DNA of 28,445 nt from Darksidea phi (taxonomy: Eukaryota > Ascomycota > Dothideomycetes > Pleosporales > Lentitheciaceae): positions 1 through 28,445 of the forward strand of contig JASJFT010000351.1 in the NCBI GenBank assembly GCA_030770425.1, read 5' to 3'. The translations under genes and the position numbers were made by a program. The notes below the pieces were generated by a model that saw only the letters and a list, made by a program, of their open reading frames with translations, made no database searches and was not told where the DNA came from. Shown piece after piece: positions 1 through 11,531 of the stretch. Within the stretch, counting starts at the first letter, position 1, and each line of letters opens with the position of its first letter.

Positions 1-218
1 TAGCCTTCTAATTAACTAATAGTAGAATTGGTATATTAAAGCTATCCTAAGATAGCGCTATAAGGGTATAAGAATAGGGGGTTCTTATACCTAAATAAGG
101 CTTAGTACGCTAAATAAGCTAACTATCTATTAGGCTAATCCTTGGGATTACCTAATCTACTAACTAAAAATAGAAAATAAGTAAAATAACTAGGTTACCT
201 AGGGAATAGACTATAATA
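1..218 (-). repeat. LTR, copy 1 (3' LTR of the minus-strand gypsy element)
   Basis: This segment matches 8743-8960 at a constant offset of 8742 bases, and nearly all differences are C/T or A/G, as expected from RIP. Read on the minus strand the LTR begins TATTA at base 218; the less mutated second copy gives TATTACGGCCCGTTCCC, consistent with an original TGTTACGG start. Base 1 does not match base 8743, so the outer boundary is at the window edge or just inside it, and the LTR may be cut by the window. No left flank is available for testing a target-site duplication. Confidence 0.85.
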
Positions 219-980
219 TTACCTTCTCTTTAGAATAAGGCCTTATTCTTAAGGGCCTAGTAAACGAATAATTAAGAAAAATACTTTTAAGGGGGGGGAG
301 GAGAAGGGGATAGAAGAGATAGATAGATACTTATATCTATTACTTCCTACTCGAAAAACGATTTAACTAGTATCCTCTAGATTATTCTTAGAGTATATTA
401 ATATTATATAGCTTTATATATATCTACTTATTTTATTATATAAATTATTATTTAAAAAATATTTTTTTAATATATATACTATATAACGCGCTTAGCGTAT
501 TTAAAGGATATTATAGAATATATAAGAGAATACTAATAACTTAGTTTTTTATATTATCTAAAAGTTATATATACGTAGTCCTACTAGAAGATAAGACTTA
601 CTTCTTCTATATCTCTACCCGTAGTAAAATAAGGCTATAGAGGGGTACTTTAAGCTTAAAAGTAATTATTATAGACTTTAGATATTATACTATCTATTTT
701 AATAGATTATAAAGAAGAGGAGCTCTAAGCTTAAGGGTAATTACTATAAGCTCTAGACTATATACTACCTATTTTAGTAGACTATAAAAGAAAGATATTC
801 TAAGCCTAGGGGTAATTATCCTAAGCTCTAGGTATTATACTATCTATTTTAACGAGCTATAAAGAACGAGGGCCTATATTTAGTACTAACGATTTTTCTA
901 GATTTCTATCTTAACTAGTACCTTATCTTCTAACTAAAGGTTAAGAAACTTATCTTATAATATAGCTTCTAGCTACTAGA
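219..980. repeat. Non-coding 3' internal region with a 75-bp tandem repeat
   Basis: Between LTR copy 1 and the end of the pol fossil no coding frame is recognisable. The region holds a G-run near 291-298 and a purine-rich stretch to about 335. Three tandem units of about 75 bp lie at 641-717, 718-792 and 793-868. Each unit carries a sequence close to the palindrome agcttagggtaattaccc, so each could form a hairpin centred on GGTAATTA. The units differ mostly at RIP-type positions. A role in the element's 3' untranslated region is possible but not shown. Confidence 0.65.
221..231 (-). other. Candidate polypurine tract of the gypsy element
   Basis: Directly inside LTR copy 1 the plus strand is pyrimidine-rich (ccttctcttt), giving AAAGAGAAGG on the minus strand next to the LTR. 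A polypurine tract just upstream of the 3' LTR is the usual plus-strand primer site of LTR retrotransposons, and its position agrees with the minus-strand direction of the pol gene. Confidence 0.5.
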
Positions 981-1190
981 CTAGCTATTTAGATAGGTCT
1001 AGCTTATTAAAATACTTATTATAGAACTCTTTTACTTTTTAGACTACGTTTATAAAATCGCTTACTAGGTAATAAATTAGATCTAGGTCGTAGCCTATCT
1101 ATTCTATTTAATAGTAAAGCTTATTATAAACGATCTAGTTATTAAGAATATAGACTACTAATTACTTAAAATACCTATTTACTTCTATAG
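980..1190 (-). pseudogene. Chromodomain at the end of gypsy pol
   Basis: The minus-strand frame after integrase gives IVYNKLYYQIEQIGYDLD followed by YYLVSDFINVV, then KEFYNKYFNKLD and LVQQLEA. With RIP allowed for, this is the chromodomain pattern of an L-YRVEW-GYD-D strand pair, a WYPASNFKNAP block, and a C-terminal helix with FH--YP-KPGPP-RL--W. In chromoviruses this module reads histone methylation and directs integration to heterochromatin. Its presence here fits the location inside an AT-rich repeat block. Confidence 0.75.
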
Positions 1191-1214
1191 CTAGTTCTTT
1201 AGAGAGTATTTAAC

Positions 1215-1560
1215 TAGGTAATAGATCTTATATAGCTTTATATAATCTATCTATATAGAAAATATTATATATCTTTATATAAGAGGGTAACTAGATTATA
1301 TAAAAGCTATATCTTTAGCTAATAATAAGATAAAGTTCGTATATTTATTAGTCTAATTTTAGACTTAGTCTTAAAGTAGTAAATTCCTTAAATATAATAT
1401 AGACTTAATCTTCTATATTAAAATCTAGGGGGTAGTATTTTTTATTAGCTTATTAGCTCTAGGCTTTCTAAACTACTATAATATTAGCTTAGACGTAGTC
1501 GCGAATCTATTAGACTATATTAGCTTAGATTTTTACGAACTCTTAGGCTACCTATATAGT
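1215..1560 (-). pseudogene. Gypsy integrase C-terminal region (GPY/F-type module)
   Basis: The frame reads KKYYPLDFNIEDQVYII, then TLRLSLKLD, then a block ending SFYI, then LPSYIKIYNIFYIDRLYKA. These match the integrase tail of fungal gypsy elements: a basic stretch with PL-DF-GD-V, a RPS-KLD block, and LP--MKIHPVFHVSLL. After allowing for RIP (tat for cat, gtt or ctt unchanged), the final block is a close match. It leads directly into the chromodomain further left. Confidence 0.8.
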
Positions 1561-3229
1561 TATATCGTCTAGTAATTTAAAGAGTTTATAGATATATTCT
1601 TATTAGTCCTAGTAGTAATAAGTTTTATAACTAAATTTAATCTTAAATAGAAAAAATCCTATTATATTATACGAAAGAATTACCTAGGTCTAGTCTATAC
1701 TAGGTAAAAGATTAAACTAATTATTCTAATAGAAGTTTATAAAGGGGCGTAATCGTTAGTCTAGCTATTAATTAAAAACTTTCGTATTACTATCGATCTA
1801 TAGATAGTAGACTATAGATAATAACTAGCTAATTTTTATAAATCTATATAATTCTTTTATAAAATCTAATACGAACTATAGACCTTAATCTAAGACTATA
1901 ATATATAAAAGACTAAAAACTTACTATATATATATATAGTAAAAAGTAGCTATATCTTTAATAATAATAGTCTTAAAGTAGAGTAATAAGAAAGTACGTT
2001 TTAATAATCTATATATTATTATAAATACGTTATTATATTCCTTATAGTCCTTTAAGAAGCTTTTAAAGTTTATAAAGATATCTTCTTATACTCTCTTAAG
2101 TATAGGGAGTAATTTAAGAAGATCTAAGATCTTATCTTAAGACTTATAACTTTATTAATATTACTTATAATTTTTTATATAATATTTTATATTCTTATTT
2201 ATTATACTCTAGTAGTATAGGTCTCTTAGAAGTCTAATAATTTTCTTTATATCTAGGTAAGTAGTAATCTATATAGTATATACTACCTAGATAAGATAAA
2301 TCTTAAAAAACTCTACTTTAGATATTACTAACTTCTCTTTTTAGAGAAGAAGTCTAGATAGGGTTAGAAATAGATACTTATATTCTTAATAGACTAATTT
2401 TTACTCTAGTTTAAGTATAGTATATATACGATTTTTATAAAATATATAGTTAAGAAGTAAATAAGAATAAGCTTTAGTTTTATACTTAGGATTTTAGATA
2501 TTAGTAGTAATTATTAAAATAACTATTATAATAGAGGTCTATCTAGAGGAAATAAAGATATAAGTTTTAATAACTTTATTTTTTTCCTTTTAAATTTTTT
2601 ACTTTTTTTATTTTCGAAAGAGGGTATTTGTAATAATATTAGTAATTCCGGAGTAATAATAAATAGTATAGTAGTAGTCTATAAGCTTCTTAGCCTAACG
2701 AGTCTATTACGGGGTTAATTTATACTTAGTTAAGAAATATTCTAGTATCTAGTAATTAGTAATAACTTAGAAGAGTTTATTTAGTTATAATTTTATAAGT
2801 TAAATCTTTTATTTATTTAAATCTCTTATAATTACGAATATCTCTTTATTATAAATCTTATAGTTTATTTCTATAAACTTTATTATCTTTATAAAGTAGA
2901 TTATAAATTACTAGATTCTATTATCTTAAAGCTATATAAAGATATCTACTAAAATACTATTACTTATATTAGTTTCTATATAGATTTTATAATAGGGTAA
3001 ATAATATCTTATAATAATATCTAAATATAATAATATCTTACTTTTCTTAAATATAGCTTATTCTTTAGGTCTAAAGATATAAAAATTTTTCTTTTTATAA
3101 TAGTTAGATAAGCGGGCGGACTATATAACTATAGTCTTTTAACTACTTATAGTAGTAGTTATAGAAGTCTAAATAAGCTTATAATACTTTTAGAGTTATA
3201 GATTTCTTTTAATCTTTAATAATTACTAT

Positions 3230-3998
3230 CTTATTAGAATTTATACGAATCTCTTTAGTACTAATAATAAAATTTAAAAACTTTATCTTAGTAACTATAA
3301 ACTCGCTCTTTTTAATATTAACCTATAGTCTAGTCTTTTTAAGCTTATCTAGGATTTTACTTATATATTTCTTATACTTAAGGAGGTCTTCTAAATAGAT
3401 TAAGATATTATTTATATAAATAGTATAAATCTTATTAATTTCATTCTTAAGTACTTAATTAATATAGTACTAAAAGATTACTAGTCTATTATATAGTCTA
3501 AAAGATAGAATATAATATTTATAATTTCTATATTATATTTTAAAAGTTATAAGGTCTTCTATATTAGGGTCTAATCTAATATAATAAAAGACTTAATATA
3601 TATCTAGCTTAATAAAGACCTTTACTTTAAAGAGTTATATTAGTATCTTCTTAATTAAGAGAATAGTTATAATATCTTTCTTTATAACTATATTAATTTT
3701 TTAGTAGTTAATATAGAATCTCTACCTCTCTTCTAGCTTTTTAATAAATAGAATAGATAAGATAAAGTTAATATTATTAGTTATAATAAAGCTCTTTTTT
3801 AGGTACTCTTCTAAATAAGTATTTAATAACTTTAAATATTTAAGAAATATATTATAGAGTAAACTCGTACTAAGCTTATTTATATTATTTTTAAGAATAA
3901 TTTTATAGTTAATATTCTTTCTTCTAAAAGGTAGCTTATCTAAGTTAACCTTAAAGAAGTAGTCTAGGGTAGCTCCTATATAATCTTTATAAGGAAGC
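3230..3998 (-). pseudogene. Gypsy reverse transcriptase domain
   Basis: Reading leftwards from 3998, the frame gives LPYKDY, then IKLDIYQVFYYIRLDP (family KLDLRQAFHRIRM), then IQYRNYKYYILSFRLYN (family TRYGHYEYLVMPFGLTN), then IYINNILIYLEDLL near 3399-3420 (family YLDDILIYS), then KKSEFIVTKIKFLNFIIS. The catalytic DD pair reads NN because each GAT follows a T and was changed to AAT by RIP. These blocks occur in the correct order and spacing for Ty3/gypsy RT. The catalytic residues and reading frame are destroyed, so the enzyme is dead. Confidence 0.9.
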
Positions 3999-5929
3999 TT
4001 TTTTATTATTATATCTTATACGTCCTATTCTACTAAGTCTTCTACTAAGTCTTTTAACTATCTATTTCTAATTAATAAATTAACTTTATATAGACTAGTA
4101 GCTTTTAGTATAACTTCTTTCTTATCTATAAACTTCTATATCTTAGAAGGTTTAAGAAAATATATATTAAATTTATTACTAGTAGCCTACTCTAGTAGGT
4201 TATTAGAAATAGATATTACTTTCTTTTTCTTTCTATTATTTTTTTAATAATCTTATTAGCTTTTCTTAGATTTAGTATTTCTTAAATTACTATTAGTATT
4301 ATTATCTACGTTTCTTTATATTTTCTTAGAAGTAGTTTATTAGTTCTTTATTACTTATAGTAAGACTTTAGTAGACTTATAAACCTCCTCTTAAAGAATT
4401 ATAAAGACTTTAATAGAAATTTCTAAACTAAGTATTAGATCTTTTCTAAGTAAGTAGGTCTTCTTCTATACTTTAATTTATTAATTAATTAGATTATTAC
4501 GATATAAAGTATCGTTCTAGTATTCTAGCTCTAGTTTTAGATTCGACTTTTCTATAGTAGTTAGATTATATTTTATTTACTTTAAGGTATTATCTAGCTA
4601 ATATAAAGTCTAATTATAATAGTTAATTAAGAATTAAATTTATTTAAAGAACTTTCTTCTAAATATTATATCGTAATATTTAAGTTTATAAAAGAGAAAT
4701 TAAATAAATATATTCTTTCCCTAGATTAATAGATTAGCTTAAATAGTTATATCGACTAAGTAACTATATTTCCTATTAAATCTATTAAGAGAAATTAGTT
4801 TCTTTAATTAATAGAAGATAGGTATTAGTTTTTTCTTTACTACCTTTAAATATTTAAAGTAGACTAATAGGTATATACTAGTACTATTATCTACTAATTC
4901 TCTTAGCTATATAACTAGGCTATTTACTATAAATTAAATAAAGAATATAAATAATTTTAAATTAACGAGCTACGGTATCTTAATAAGTTATTAATAATTA
5001 AGAGATTTAATTACTCCTATATAGATTATTAGGAAGAAGCTCTTCTCTAGTAGCTTTTATTTTTTAATATTATAAAGAAGATATTAGAGTTATACTCTAA
5101 ACTATTTTTCTTTTTATATAAAGAGTCTAAATAAGCTTCTTCCTTAAAATTATTAAAAAAGATAATATTAACTTCTACTTTTATAGTATTCTATATTACT
5201 TTATATATAACGTAGTTAAGATAGTTTTACTATTTATTTCTTTTCTTATAATTAAAGTAATAGTCTTACTTCTTATACTTCTTAAAAGAGTAGTTATAGA
5301 GCTTAGAGACGTCTTTAAAGTAAATAGACTTCTTTTCTAACTTATTAGAAAAGGGTCTACTTATAGTTAGTTATTTTTTTTTAAAGATAACTAATTAATT
5401 ACTTTAGATAAGTCGAGTCTTTTAGTACTAGTTATTCTTAAGTAGTACTTTATTAGTTAAAGTTATATATTTATAAAGCTTACTAAAGATAAAATTATTA
5501 TTATTAAATAGATCTACCTTATTTCTTAGCTCGAAGTAGAGCTTATCTACGAATTCTTCGTTCTACTAGTAATAAGATAGATAGACCTTTATTATTAAAT
5601 ACTCGAAATTCTTAATAAAGTTATTAACTTTACTAAATACGTTTATACGTAGTTAGTAGAATTTAACTTTTATCTTCTTCTTTATATAAAGATTTTTATA
5701 GTATTTCTTAATATATTCTAATAGGTCTATATTAGATATAAAGTCTACTTTTTCTTTTCTAAAATTTAGCTATATTCGAATATTATTATTTTTTAATATA
5801 TAGGGGTATAAAGCTAAAATCTAAAAATTATATAAATAGATATAGCCCTCTACCTAAGTTATATAAAAGTATTAATATATTATTTTATATAATTCGCGCG
5901 TTTAATAGTATAAATAGGCCTAGTAGCTC

Positions 5930-7640
5930 TTTAAATATACGATTATCGCGTACTACTCAAGTTATCTCGAAGGCCGAACGGCGGAACCGCTAAGCCCTAA
6001 TTAGAACTAGTAGCTATAGGACGTTTCTATGAAATAGCCTAGTATTAAATAGCCTATATATAAGGATACTAAGTACTCCCTCTACTTTCTTACGTATACC
6101 TCTACTCGCTAAATATAAGATAACTTCCTATACCGTCTTCGTAGATTATTACTTTATTCTACTTTAGCCTATAGGTATACCTATATACTATACTATTCTT
6201 CGTAACCCTAAAGTAGACGCCGCCTATATATACGAATATCTAGACTATAAACTTAATAATATTATCGACTACGATTATACCTTCTAGAAGGAAGAATATA
6301 ATAAGCTTATAATTATAGAGCTATAGCTCGTATATATAAAGGGTTAGTTCGTATACCTACTAAATATACTATAGATGGTATAGGTTTATTAGCTCGGTAT
6401 CTACTTAATATACGTTAAGGTAGATAAGGATAACGAAAAGAACTTTCTTAGATAGTAGCTATTAAGACTAAGCTAGCTTACTAAGAATCTTAGGGTTTTA
6501 TAGAAAGACGAAGTAGTAGATTTTCTAGAGAGGGATCTCTAGACGAAGGAGAGTATAGAGTATATAGTAAAGGTACTTTAAGCTATCTATAGGTTTCGAG
6601 ATATAAAGAAGATTAAAGAGATAAAGACGAAAGTAATAAAGTAATAGAGGGCCGAAGCGGAGAAGGAGTTAGTAGTATAGGGTAAGATTAATAGAGGCTA
6701 TTCGATTTATATATATAGATTTAAAAGATAGCGGAAGAGAGAGAGAAAGAAGGGGAGGAACGGTTATTAGCGTTTCGTAGTAGTTACTTAGTATTAATAT
6801 AGCGGAAATTATCGTAGTATACTAGTTCTTTCCTATACTTAGTTAGTAAGACTAAATAAGAGTATATAATAGAATATTATATAAAAGAGTTTATATAACG
6901 GTCTAAGCTATATTCGAATATAGTCTTTTACTAGGCCTATTAGTTAGGATATAATATAGACTTAATAGATCTTAGCTATTTACTAGAGGGTCTCTTATAT
7001 ATACTAGTTCTTATTAATAGTAAGTTTCTATTCTATATTATAGAGCTAGTTCTTTAACCTAGACTCTTCGTTATTTTTAAATAAGACGGGGTTAAGGTAG
7101 AATATAGTCTTCTAGAAGTTAAAGATTTATAAGGATTTACTTTAATAGTTTTTTATAATATTCTTCTTCTAAATAAGAATTTATATTTTATTATTTAAGA
7201 TAATAGTTATAAACTTTAGTAAAACTAATAGAGATCTTATAAAATAAATACTAGGGTAGGAAGTAGAAATATTTTCTATTTTCTTTATAGTAAAGAGTAG
7301 TATATTTAAATCTAATAGATACTTATAATAGTCTTTATTAGGAGTCTATATTAGATTTAAAAATATAATTAGTTTAATAGTTAGCTTCTTTTATAAGAAG
7401 CTTAACTAAAAGATTAAATACTAAATTAAATTTTACTAGAATCTTCCTAAGAGCCTAAGGGTTTAAAAGGGGATATAATAGATAAGAGAGATTCTTTAAA
7501 GGCCGATATTTAAGCTATTTAGCTATATTATTATAGAGGGGAGTTCTACCTCCTCTATATCTTATCTACTATTAGAGTTATACTATAATAGCGGAGTCTT
7601 AAGAGTAGACTTAGGATTATACTAAGAAAGAACTATAAGT
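5930..7640 (+). pseudogene. Unassigned plus-strand coding-like region inside the gypsy element
   Basis: I do not recognise this sequence. A plus-strand frame from about 6030 to 6860 is protein-like when stops are read through. It includes KVDAAYIYEYLDYKLNNI, FLERDLQTKESIEYIVK and a strongly basic end with KRERKKGRNGYQRFVVV. A second open-like stretch at about 6860-7250 includes YNIDLIDLSYLLEGLLYILV and RLFVIFKQDGVKVEYSLLE. The direction is opposite to the surrounding gypsy genes. RIP looks slightly lighter here: two of the few plus-strand ATG triplets (6029, 6375) and one CpA (5958) fall in this region. It may be a nested insertion or an extra antisense ORF. I found no clear terminal repeats at either end. 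Confidence 0.35.
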
Positions 7641-7649
7641 CTAGTCTTA

Positions 7650-8740
7650 GTATAAATAGCTATAGGGGAGAACTACTTAAAGTCTTCCTTTAAATTCTAT
7701 TACCTACTTATAATTTTTTAGATTTATTAAAGCTCTTCTTATAACTTTTTAACTTATCTTTTATAATTATTCCTTTTCTTAACTAATTAATTAAACTTAT
7801 TAGTTATAGTATTTATAAAGACGTTTCTACTAACTATACCTACTTCTATAGTACTTACTAATCTTTTAGTTATAATAAGATAGAGACTATTATCTATTAA
7901 GATATTAGTAATTAGATTAGGTTCCTTCTAGATAGCTAGTATATCTTAGACTATATTATAGTTTAAAAGCTTTTTTTATTCTTTTATATTTATTAAATAG
8001 GGGATTTAAGGTCTATTTTCTTCTCTAAGTAATTTAACCCTCTTAACGTACTTATTAATCTTCTCTTTAAGACTATCTTTACTTATACTTTCTTCTTAAA
8101 AAGGGAAGATAATCTTAAGAGTCTAGGGGTTAATATATATATCTTTATTAATAAATATCTTTAAGAAGATTAGTTTATAGACCTTAGTTAGCTTTTACTA
8201 GTATACTTTCTCTTTAAGAGAGAGTATCTTACTTCTAGCCTAGCTCTAAGATCTAGTCTAAGCTTATATACTTCTCGCCCTACTTAGGGCTTAGTTTAGG
8301 ATCTTACTCTTTTCTTTACCTTTCTTCTATAAGGAGGGCTTATAAGAGAGTAGTTTATTTAATAGAATAGACTTTAAAGGGTCTATCTAGCCTAGAGAAT
8401 TCGCTATCTTATTATTATACTAATTTAATAATTTAGTTAATTATATAAAGATAAGTTTATTATAGAGTTTAGAATATAGATTTAATTCTATATAATACTT
8501 TTATAGGTCCCTTCTCTTTAAGAGAGGTACTAGGCGTTCTATTAATATTAAGACTCGAAGTAGTTAGTTTTAAGACTTATCTAAGAAAGTACTATATACT
8601 ATCTACCCTAAGTACTATAAACCTCTAGGGATTTAGAAGGGGTTAATATTTAACTATTATCTCTAGTTAAAAGTTAAAGATCTTAGGATAATATAAGACC
8701 CTAGGACTAAGTATAATTAACTAGAAGTTATAACTACTAA
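7650..8740 (-). pseudogene. Minus-strand coding-like region next to the 5' LTR, possible gag
   Basis: The minus strand just inside LTR copy 2 reads as a charged, helical protein with few stops. Segments include KVYKLIFLKIFINKDIYIN, SKDSLKEKINKYVKRVKLLR, EENRP, KEPNLITNILIDNSLYLII and TKRLVSTIEVGIVSRNVF. Its position and direction are those expected of gag, but the pol fossil already has gag-like sequence attached 2 kb away. It may be the true first ORF, separated from pol by the plus-strand segment at 5930-7640, or part of another element. No nucleocapsid zinc knuckle was found here. Confidence 0.35.
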
Positions 8741-8742
8741 GA

Positions 8743-8960
8743 GAGCCTTCTAATTAACTAATAGTAGAATTAGTATATTAAAGCTATTCTAAGATAGCGC
8801 TATAAGGATATAAGAACGAGGGGTTCTTATACCCGAATAGGGCTTAGCGCGCTAAATAAGCTAACTATCTATTAGGCTAATCCTTAGGATTACCTAATCT
8901 ACTAACCGAAAATAGAAAATAAGTAAAATAACTAGATTATCTAGGGAACGGGCCGTAATA
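8743..8960 (-). repeat. LTR, copy 2 (5' LTR of the minus-strand gypsy element)
   Basis: This is the partner of 1-218, with the same length and mostly RIP-type differences. It keeps more CpG (for example cgggccg at 8949-8955 where copy 1 has TA-rich bases), so the copies were mutated independently. The minus-strand sequence just inside it (8742 leftwards) starts TCTTAGTAG, which could derive from a TGG-type primer-binding site, but no tRNA match can be proven by eye. Confidence 0.85.
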
Positions 8961-8961
8961 A

Positions 8962-9088
8962 TTACTATCTATACTATTATATAAGATATTAAAATATTAA
9001 AATATAATAAGATAATTAGAATTATAAAAAATATAGCTAGTCTAGAAGCTAATATAATATTATACTAAGTAGTAGCCTAAGCTCCTAG
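8962..9088 (+). repeat. 127-bp direct repeat, copy R1
   Basis: This segment matches 10543-10669 at an offset of 1581 bases with only scattered RIP-type changes. It starts immediately after LTR copy 2, so the gypsy element probably inserted at or near its left end. A Fot1-like transposase N-terminus begins shortly after it. Confidence 0.85.
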
Positions 9089-9104
9089 AGAAGGGGATTA
9101 AGAA

Positions 9105-9465
9105 GGTTATAATAATATTTAATATTTTTAAAAGTATACTTAATAACTAATATATTAGAATTATTATATAATATAATTATTAATCTAACTTAAGAAAGCT
9201 TTTTAAGTTAAGAAAGAAGATAATTATTAAATATATACTCGATTTAGATTTATAAAAATTTATCTTTATTATAAAGATTATATAAGATATAGTAAATAGA
9301 CTACTTATATATAATATTAAGTAGATAGATATCTACTAATCTAGAAACTTTATCTAGTAAATTAATAATATTAAAATATAATTTAATTAGCTTTATAATT
9401 AATAATAAGCTCTTTATAAAAATCTTAATATTATTTAAATCTAGTTTAATCGAGTAATATACTAT
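9105..9465 (+). pseudogene. Fot1/pogo-like transposase, N-terminal fragment
   Basis: The plus-strand frame reads KIIIKYILDLDLQKFIF, DIVNRLL, SRNFIQQINN and QALYKNLNIIQIQFN, closely parallel to the N-terminal half of the complete Fot1-type transposase at 26400-27850 (which reads VVISYILDLDSQGYISILE and AFYKNSNIIQTQFNQV). In pogo/Fot1 proteins this part precedes the catalytic domain and contains DNA-binding helix-turn-helix units. Similarity stops near 9465, where unrelated sequence begins; the next transposase block appears at 10676. Confidence 0.7.
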
Positions 9466-9469
9466 TTAA

Positions 9470-10542
9470 TTTAGATTTATATAGTAGAAGTCTCTTTAAA
9501 AGATCTATATAAAATATAATAGAAGTTTATATATAGTAGAGATATTATATCTATATCTTATATATAATAATAGAGCTATAGAGCTATATATAATACTATT
9601 AATTATAAGATACTAATAAGATAATATTTCGAATATTAAGATACTAGATAAGAAATAATATATAATACTAAACTATAGAATCTAGTTAGAAGACTAATAG
9701 TAGTAATAAGAAGTTAATATACTAATACTATCTATAGTATAAAAATTACCTATAATAATACTAGTATTCTACTTATATCTATCTTTTATTCTTAGCTAGC
9801 TTTCTTACTATATCTATCTCTTATCTTTAGCTAGCTTCCTTATTATATATTCTTAGTCTTCTAGTAATAATAAGAGTAGTAGTATTAATATAACCTCTTC
9901 TCTAAACTTATTATTAATACCTATTAACTATATATCTTCGCTAATAATTATTTACTTAGTCCTTTAGTAGAAGAAACTAGAGTAGAATAGACTATTCGAG
10001 TATAATACTCTAAATCTTTTAAATATTATAGTAGAATATCCTTAGTATTATAAGTAGGAGGTACTATTAATAAAACTTCTTAATTATAATAACTAGTAGT
10101 ATAAAACTAACTATATATTAGATATATTTAAGGGAACGAGTAGTAATAGAATTCTTATATAGCTATTAGTAGTTATCTATATTATATTCCTATCTAAGAC
10201 CCTATATAATAAGAATAAACGTTTTATTTAAAGATAGCTATACTATCTATATAGGCTAGAGGAAAAGCTTATATAGAGACGATTATTATAAATAGAAAAA
10301 TTAACCTTCTTAGTATATTATAAAGGGAATAAATATCTAATATAAAAGATAGAGCTAGTATTTATAGTAGATATAATATAAACGATAGTATAATAAATCG
10401 AATATAGAGGAACTAGTAGAGATAAATAGAATAGAGGATAATAGAAATATCTAACTAGGAAGAGTAGAAGGTTTAGTATTATTAATATATTTAACTATTT
10501 ATATATATTATTAGAAAATTAGAAGCTATTATTATCGTATAG
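9470..10542 (+). pseudogene. Unassigned coding-like stretch interrupting the Fot1-like fragment
   Basis: I do not recognise a family here. The plus strand between about 9950 and 10500 reads as a basic, proline- and glutamine-rich protein after allowing for RIP, including LNIIVEYPQYYKQEV, DIFKGTSSNRILIQLL and YRGTSRDKQNRGQQKYL. The first part (9480-9940) is less protein-like. It sits between two pieces of a Fot1-like gene, so it may be an inserted sequence or the C-terminal part of a rearranged transposase copy. Confidence 0.3.
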
Positions 10543-10669
10543 TTACTATCTATACTATTATATAAGATATTAAAATATTAAAATATAATAAGATAATTAA
10601 AATTATAAAAAATATAGCTAGTCTAGAAGTTAATATAATATTATATTAAGTAATAGCCTAAGCTTCTAA
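10543..10669 (+). repeat. 127-bp direct repeat, copy R2
   Basis: Partner of R1 at 8962-9088, same orientation. It is followed directly by a second Fot1-like block. The bases just left of it (cgtatag) resemble the end of the LTR sequence next to R1, but this may be chance. Confidence 0.85.
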
Positions 10670-10675
10670 GAGAGA

Positions 10676-10785
10676 GATAAGTAATATACTATAAGACTAC
10701 TTAAAATATTATTAATTAAAATATCTATAACTTTAATAAAGCTAGCTTTTTAATAGATAAAATATTAGTATAATTAATTATTATA
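10676..10785 (+). pseudogene. Fot1/pogo-like transposase, fragment with the first catalytic block
   Basis: The frame reads TTQNIINQNIYNFNKASF followed by LIDKILVQLI, matching TTQDIINQNIYNFDEASF and LINKILAQLVITN in the complete element at 27416 (minus strand). The family block is DIYNFDE-GF, which carries the first catalytic aspartate; here it reads N because of a RIP-type G-to-A change after T. Similarity ends near 10785 and the rest of the catalytic domain is missing. Confidence 0.65.
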
Positions 10786-11531
10786 ATATATATTATATAT
10801 ACTTTAATATAAGATTTAGATTAAGATTAATAGTATATTTATTATACTATTAGGTTCTAATATATTAGTAGTCCCCTTTAGGATTCCTATCTAATCTAGT
10901 TTAAGCCTTATTTTACTACGATTTACTATAAGATATTATATACTACTAAGTATTATCTAATCCCCTAGTATTACTCTATTTACTATATTTTATAGTAAGA
11001 TATATTATATTAAGATAATTAGCGCCTCGTACTTACTATATAATCTTCTTCTAATATAGATTTAATAATATACTAATCTTATAATTATATAACTTTTACT
11101 CTTATTAATCTATAGATTATAAGTCTTTTATAAATCCGTATATTATTAAGCTCTATACTAAACTATTAGATTCGTTATAAGAAGATAGATTAGCTTTTAG
11201 TACTATTAGTTAAGTTATATATAGCCGCCCTAGTACTATTATTACTTAAGATCCTATACTCTTAGATATAATACCTTTTACTATTTATACTAATTTACTA
11301 TAATTTTATACTATAAAGTATAGTACGTTTATAATAAACTCTAGTTAAACTATCTAGATTAACTAGATTATATATACTTTAAATATTACTCTCTATATAT
11401 ATAATAAGAACTAGAAGGACTAGAATAAATAACTTAATAACTATACTATAGAGTATTAGATAAAGAATATTCTTAATAACTTACTTATCTAGTTTATATA
11501 TAATTTAGATAATTTTATTAAGATTAAACTT
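10786..11531. other. Gap without recognised features
   Basis: This 0.75-kb AT-rich, RIP-mutated stretch shows no frame or repeat that I can assign. It contains related short sequences around 10905-10935 and 10955-10995 (variants of atttacta and agatatta) but no clear terminal repeat. It may be the 5' flank of the Helitron or remnants of the neighbouring transposon. Confidence 0.4.

Larger units (their letters stand above)
980..5900 (-). pseudogene. Ty3/gypsy chromovirus gag-pol, RIP-inactivated
   Basis: A retrotransposon polyprotein lies on the minus strand, gag end near 5900 and pol end near 980. Read through RIP-type stops, the order is gag-like sequence (about 4900-5900), a linker probably containing protease (about 4100-4900), reverse transcriptase (3230-3998), RNase H and integrase (about 1560-3230), the integrase C-terminal region (1215-1560) and a chromodomain (980-1190). 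RT before integrase is the Ty3/gypsy order, and a chromodomain after integrase defines chromoviruses such as the MAGGY/Tf1 relatives of fungi. The length of about 4.9 kb fits one gag-pol. Every in-frame stop I read is TAA or TAG, explained by CAA, CAG or TGG codons. Gag assignment is by position and is weaker than the pol calls. Confidence 0.85.

Noticed and set aside
5221..5300. Zinc knuckle in the gypsy gag on the minus strand
   Set aside because: The frame reads YFNYKKRNK with further possible cysteines, but no codon at the histidine position can derive from cat or cac by RIP, so the CCHC pattern is not supported.
6029..6031. ATG at 6029 as the start of the plus-strand ORF
   Set aside because: It is out of frame with the protein-like reading that follows.
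8962..10669. R1 and R2 as LTRs of a small copia-type or TRIM element
   Set aside because: Fot1-like transposase blocks directly follow both repeats and no primer-binding site, polypurine tract or gag could be recognised.
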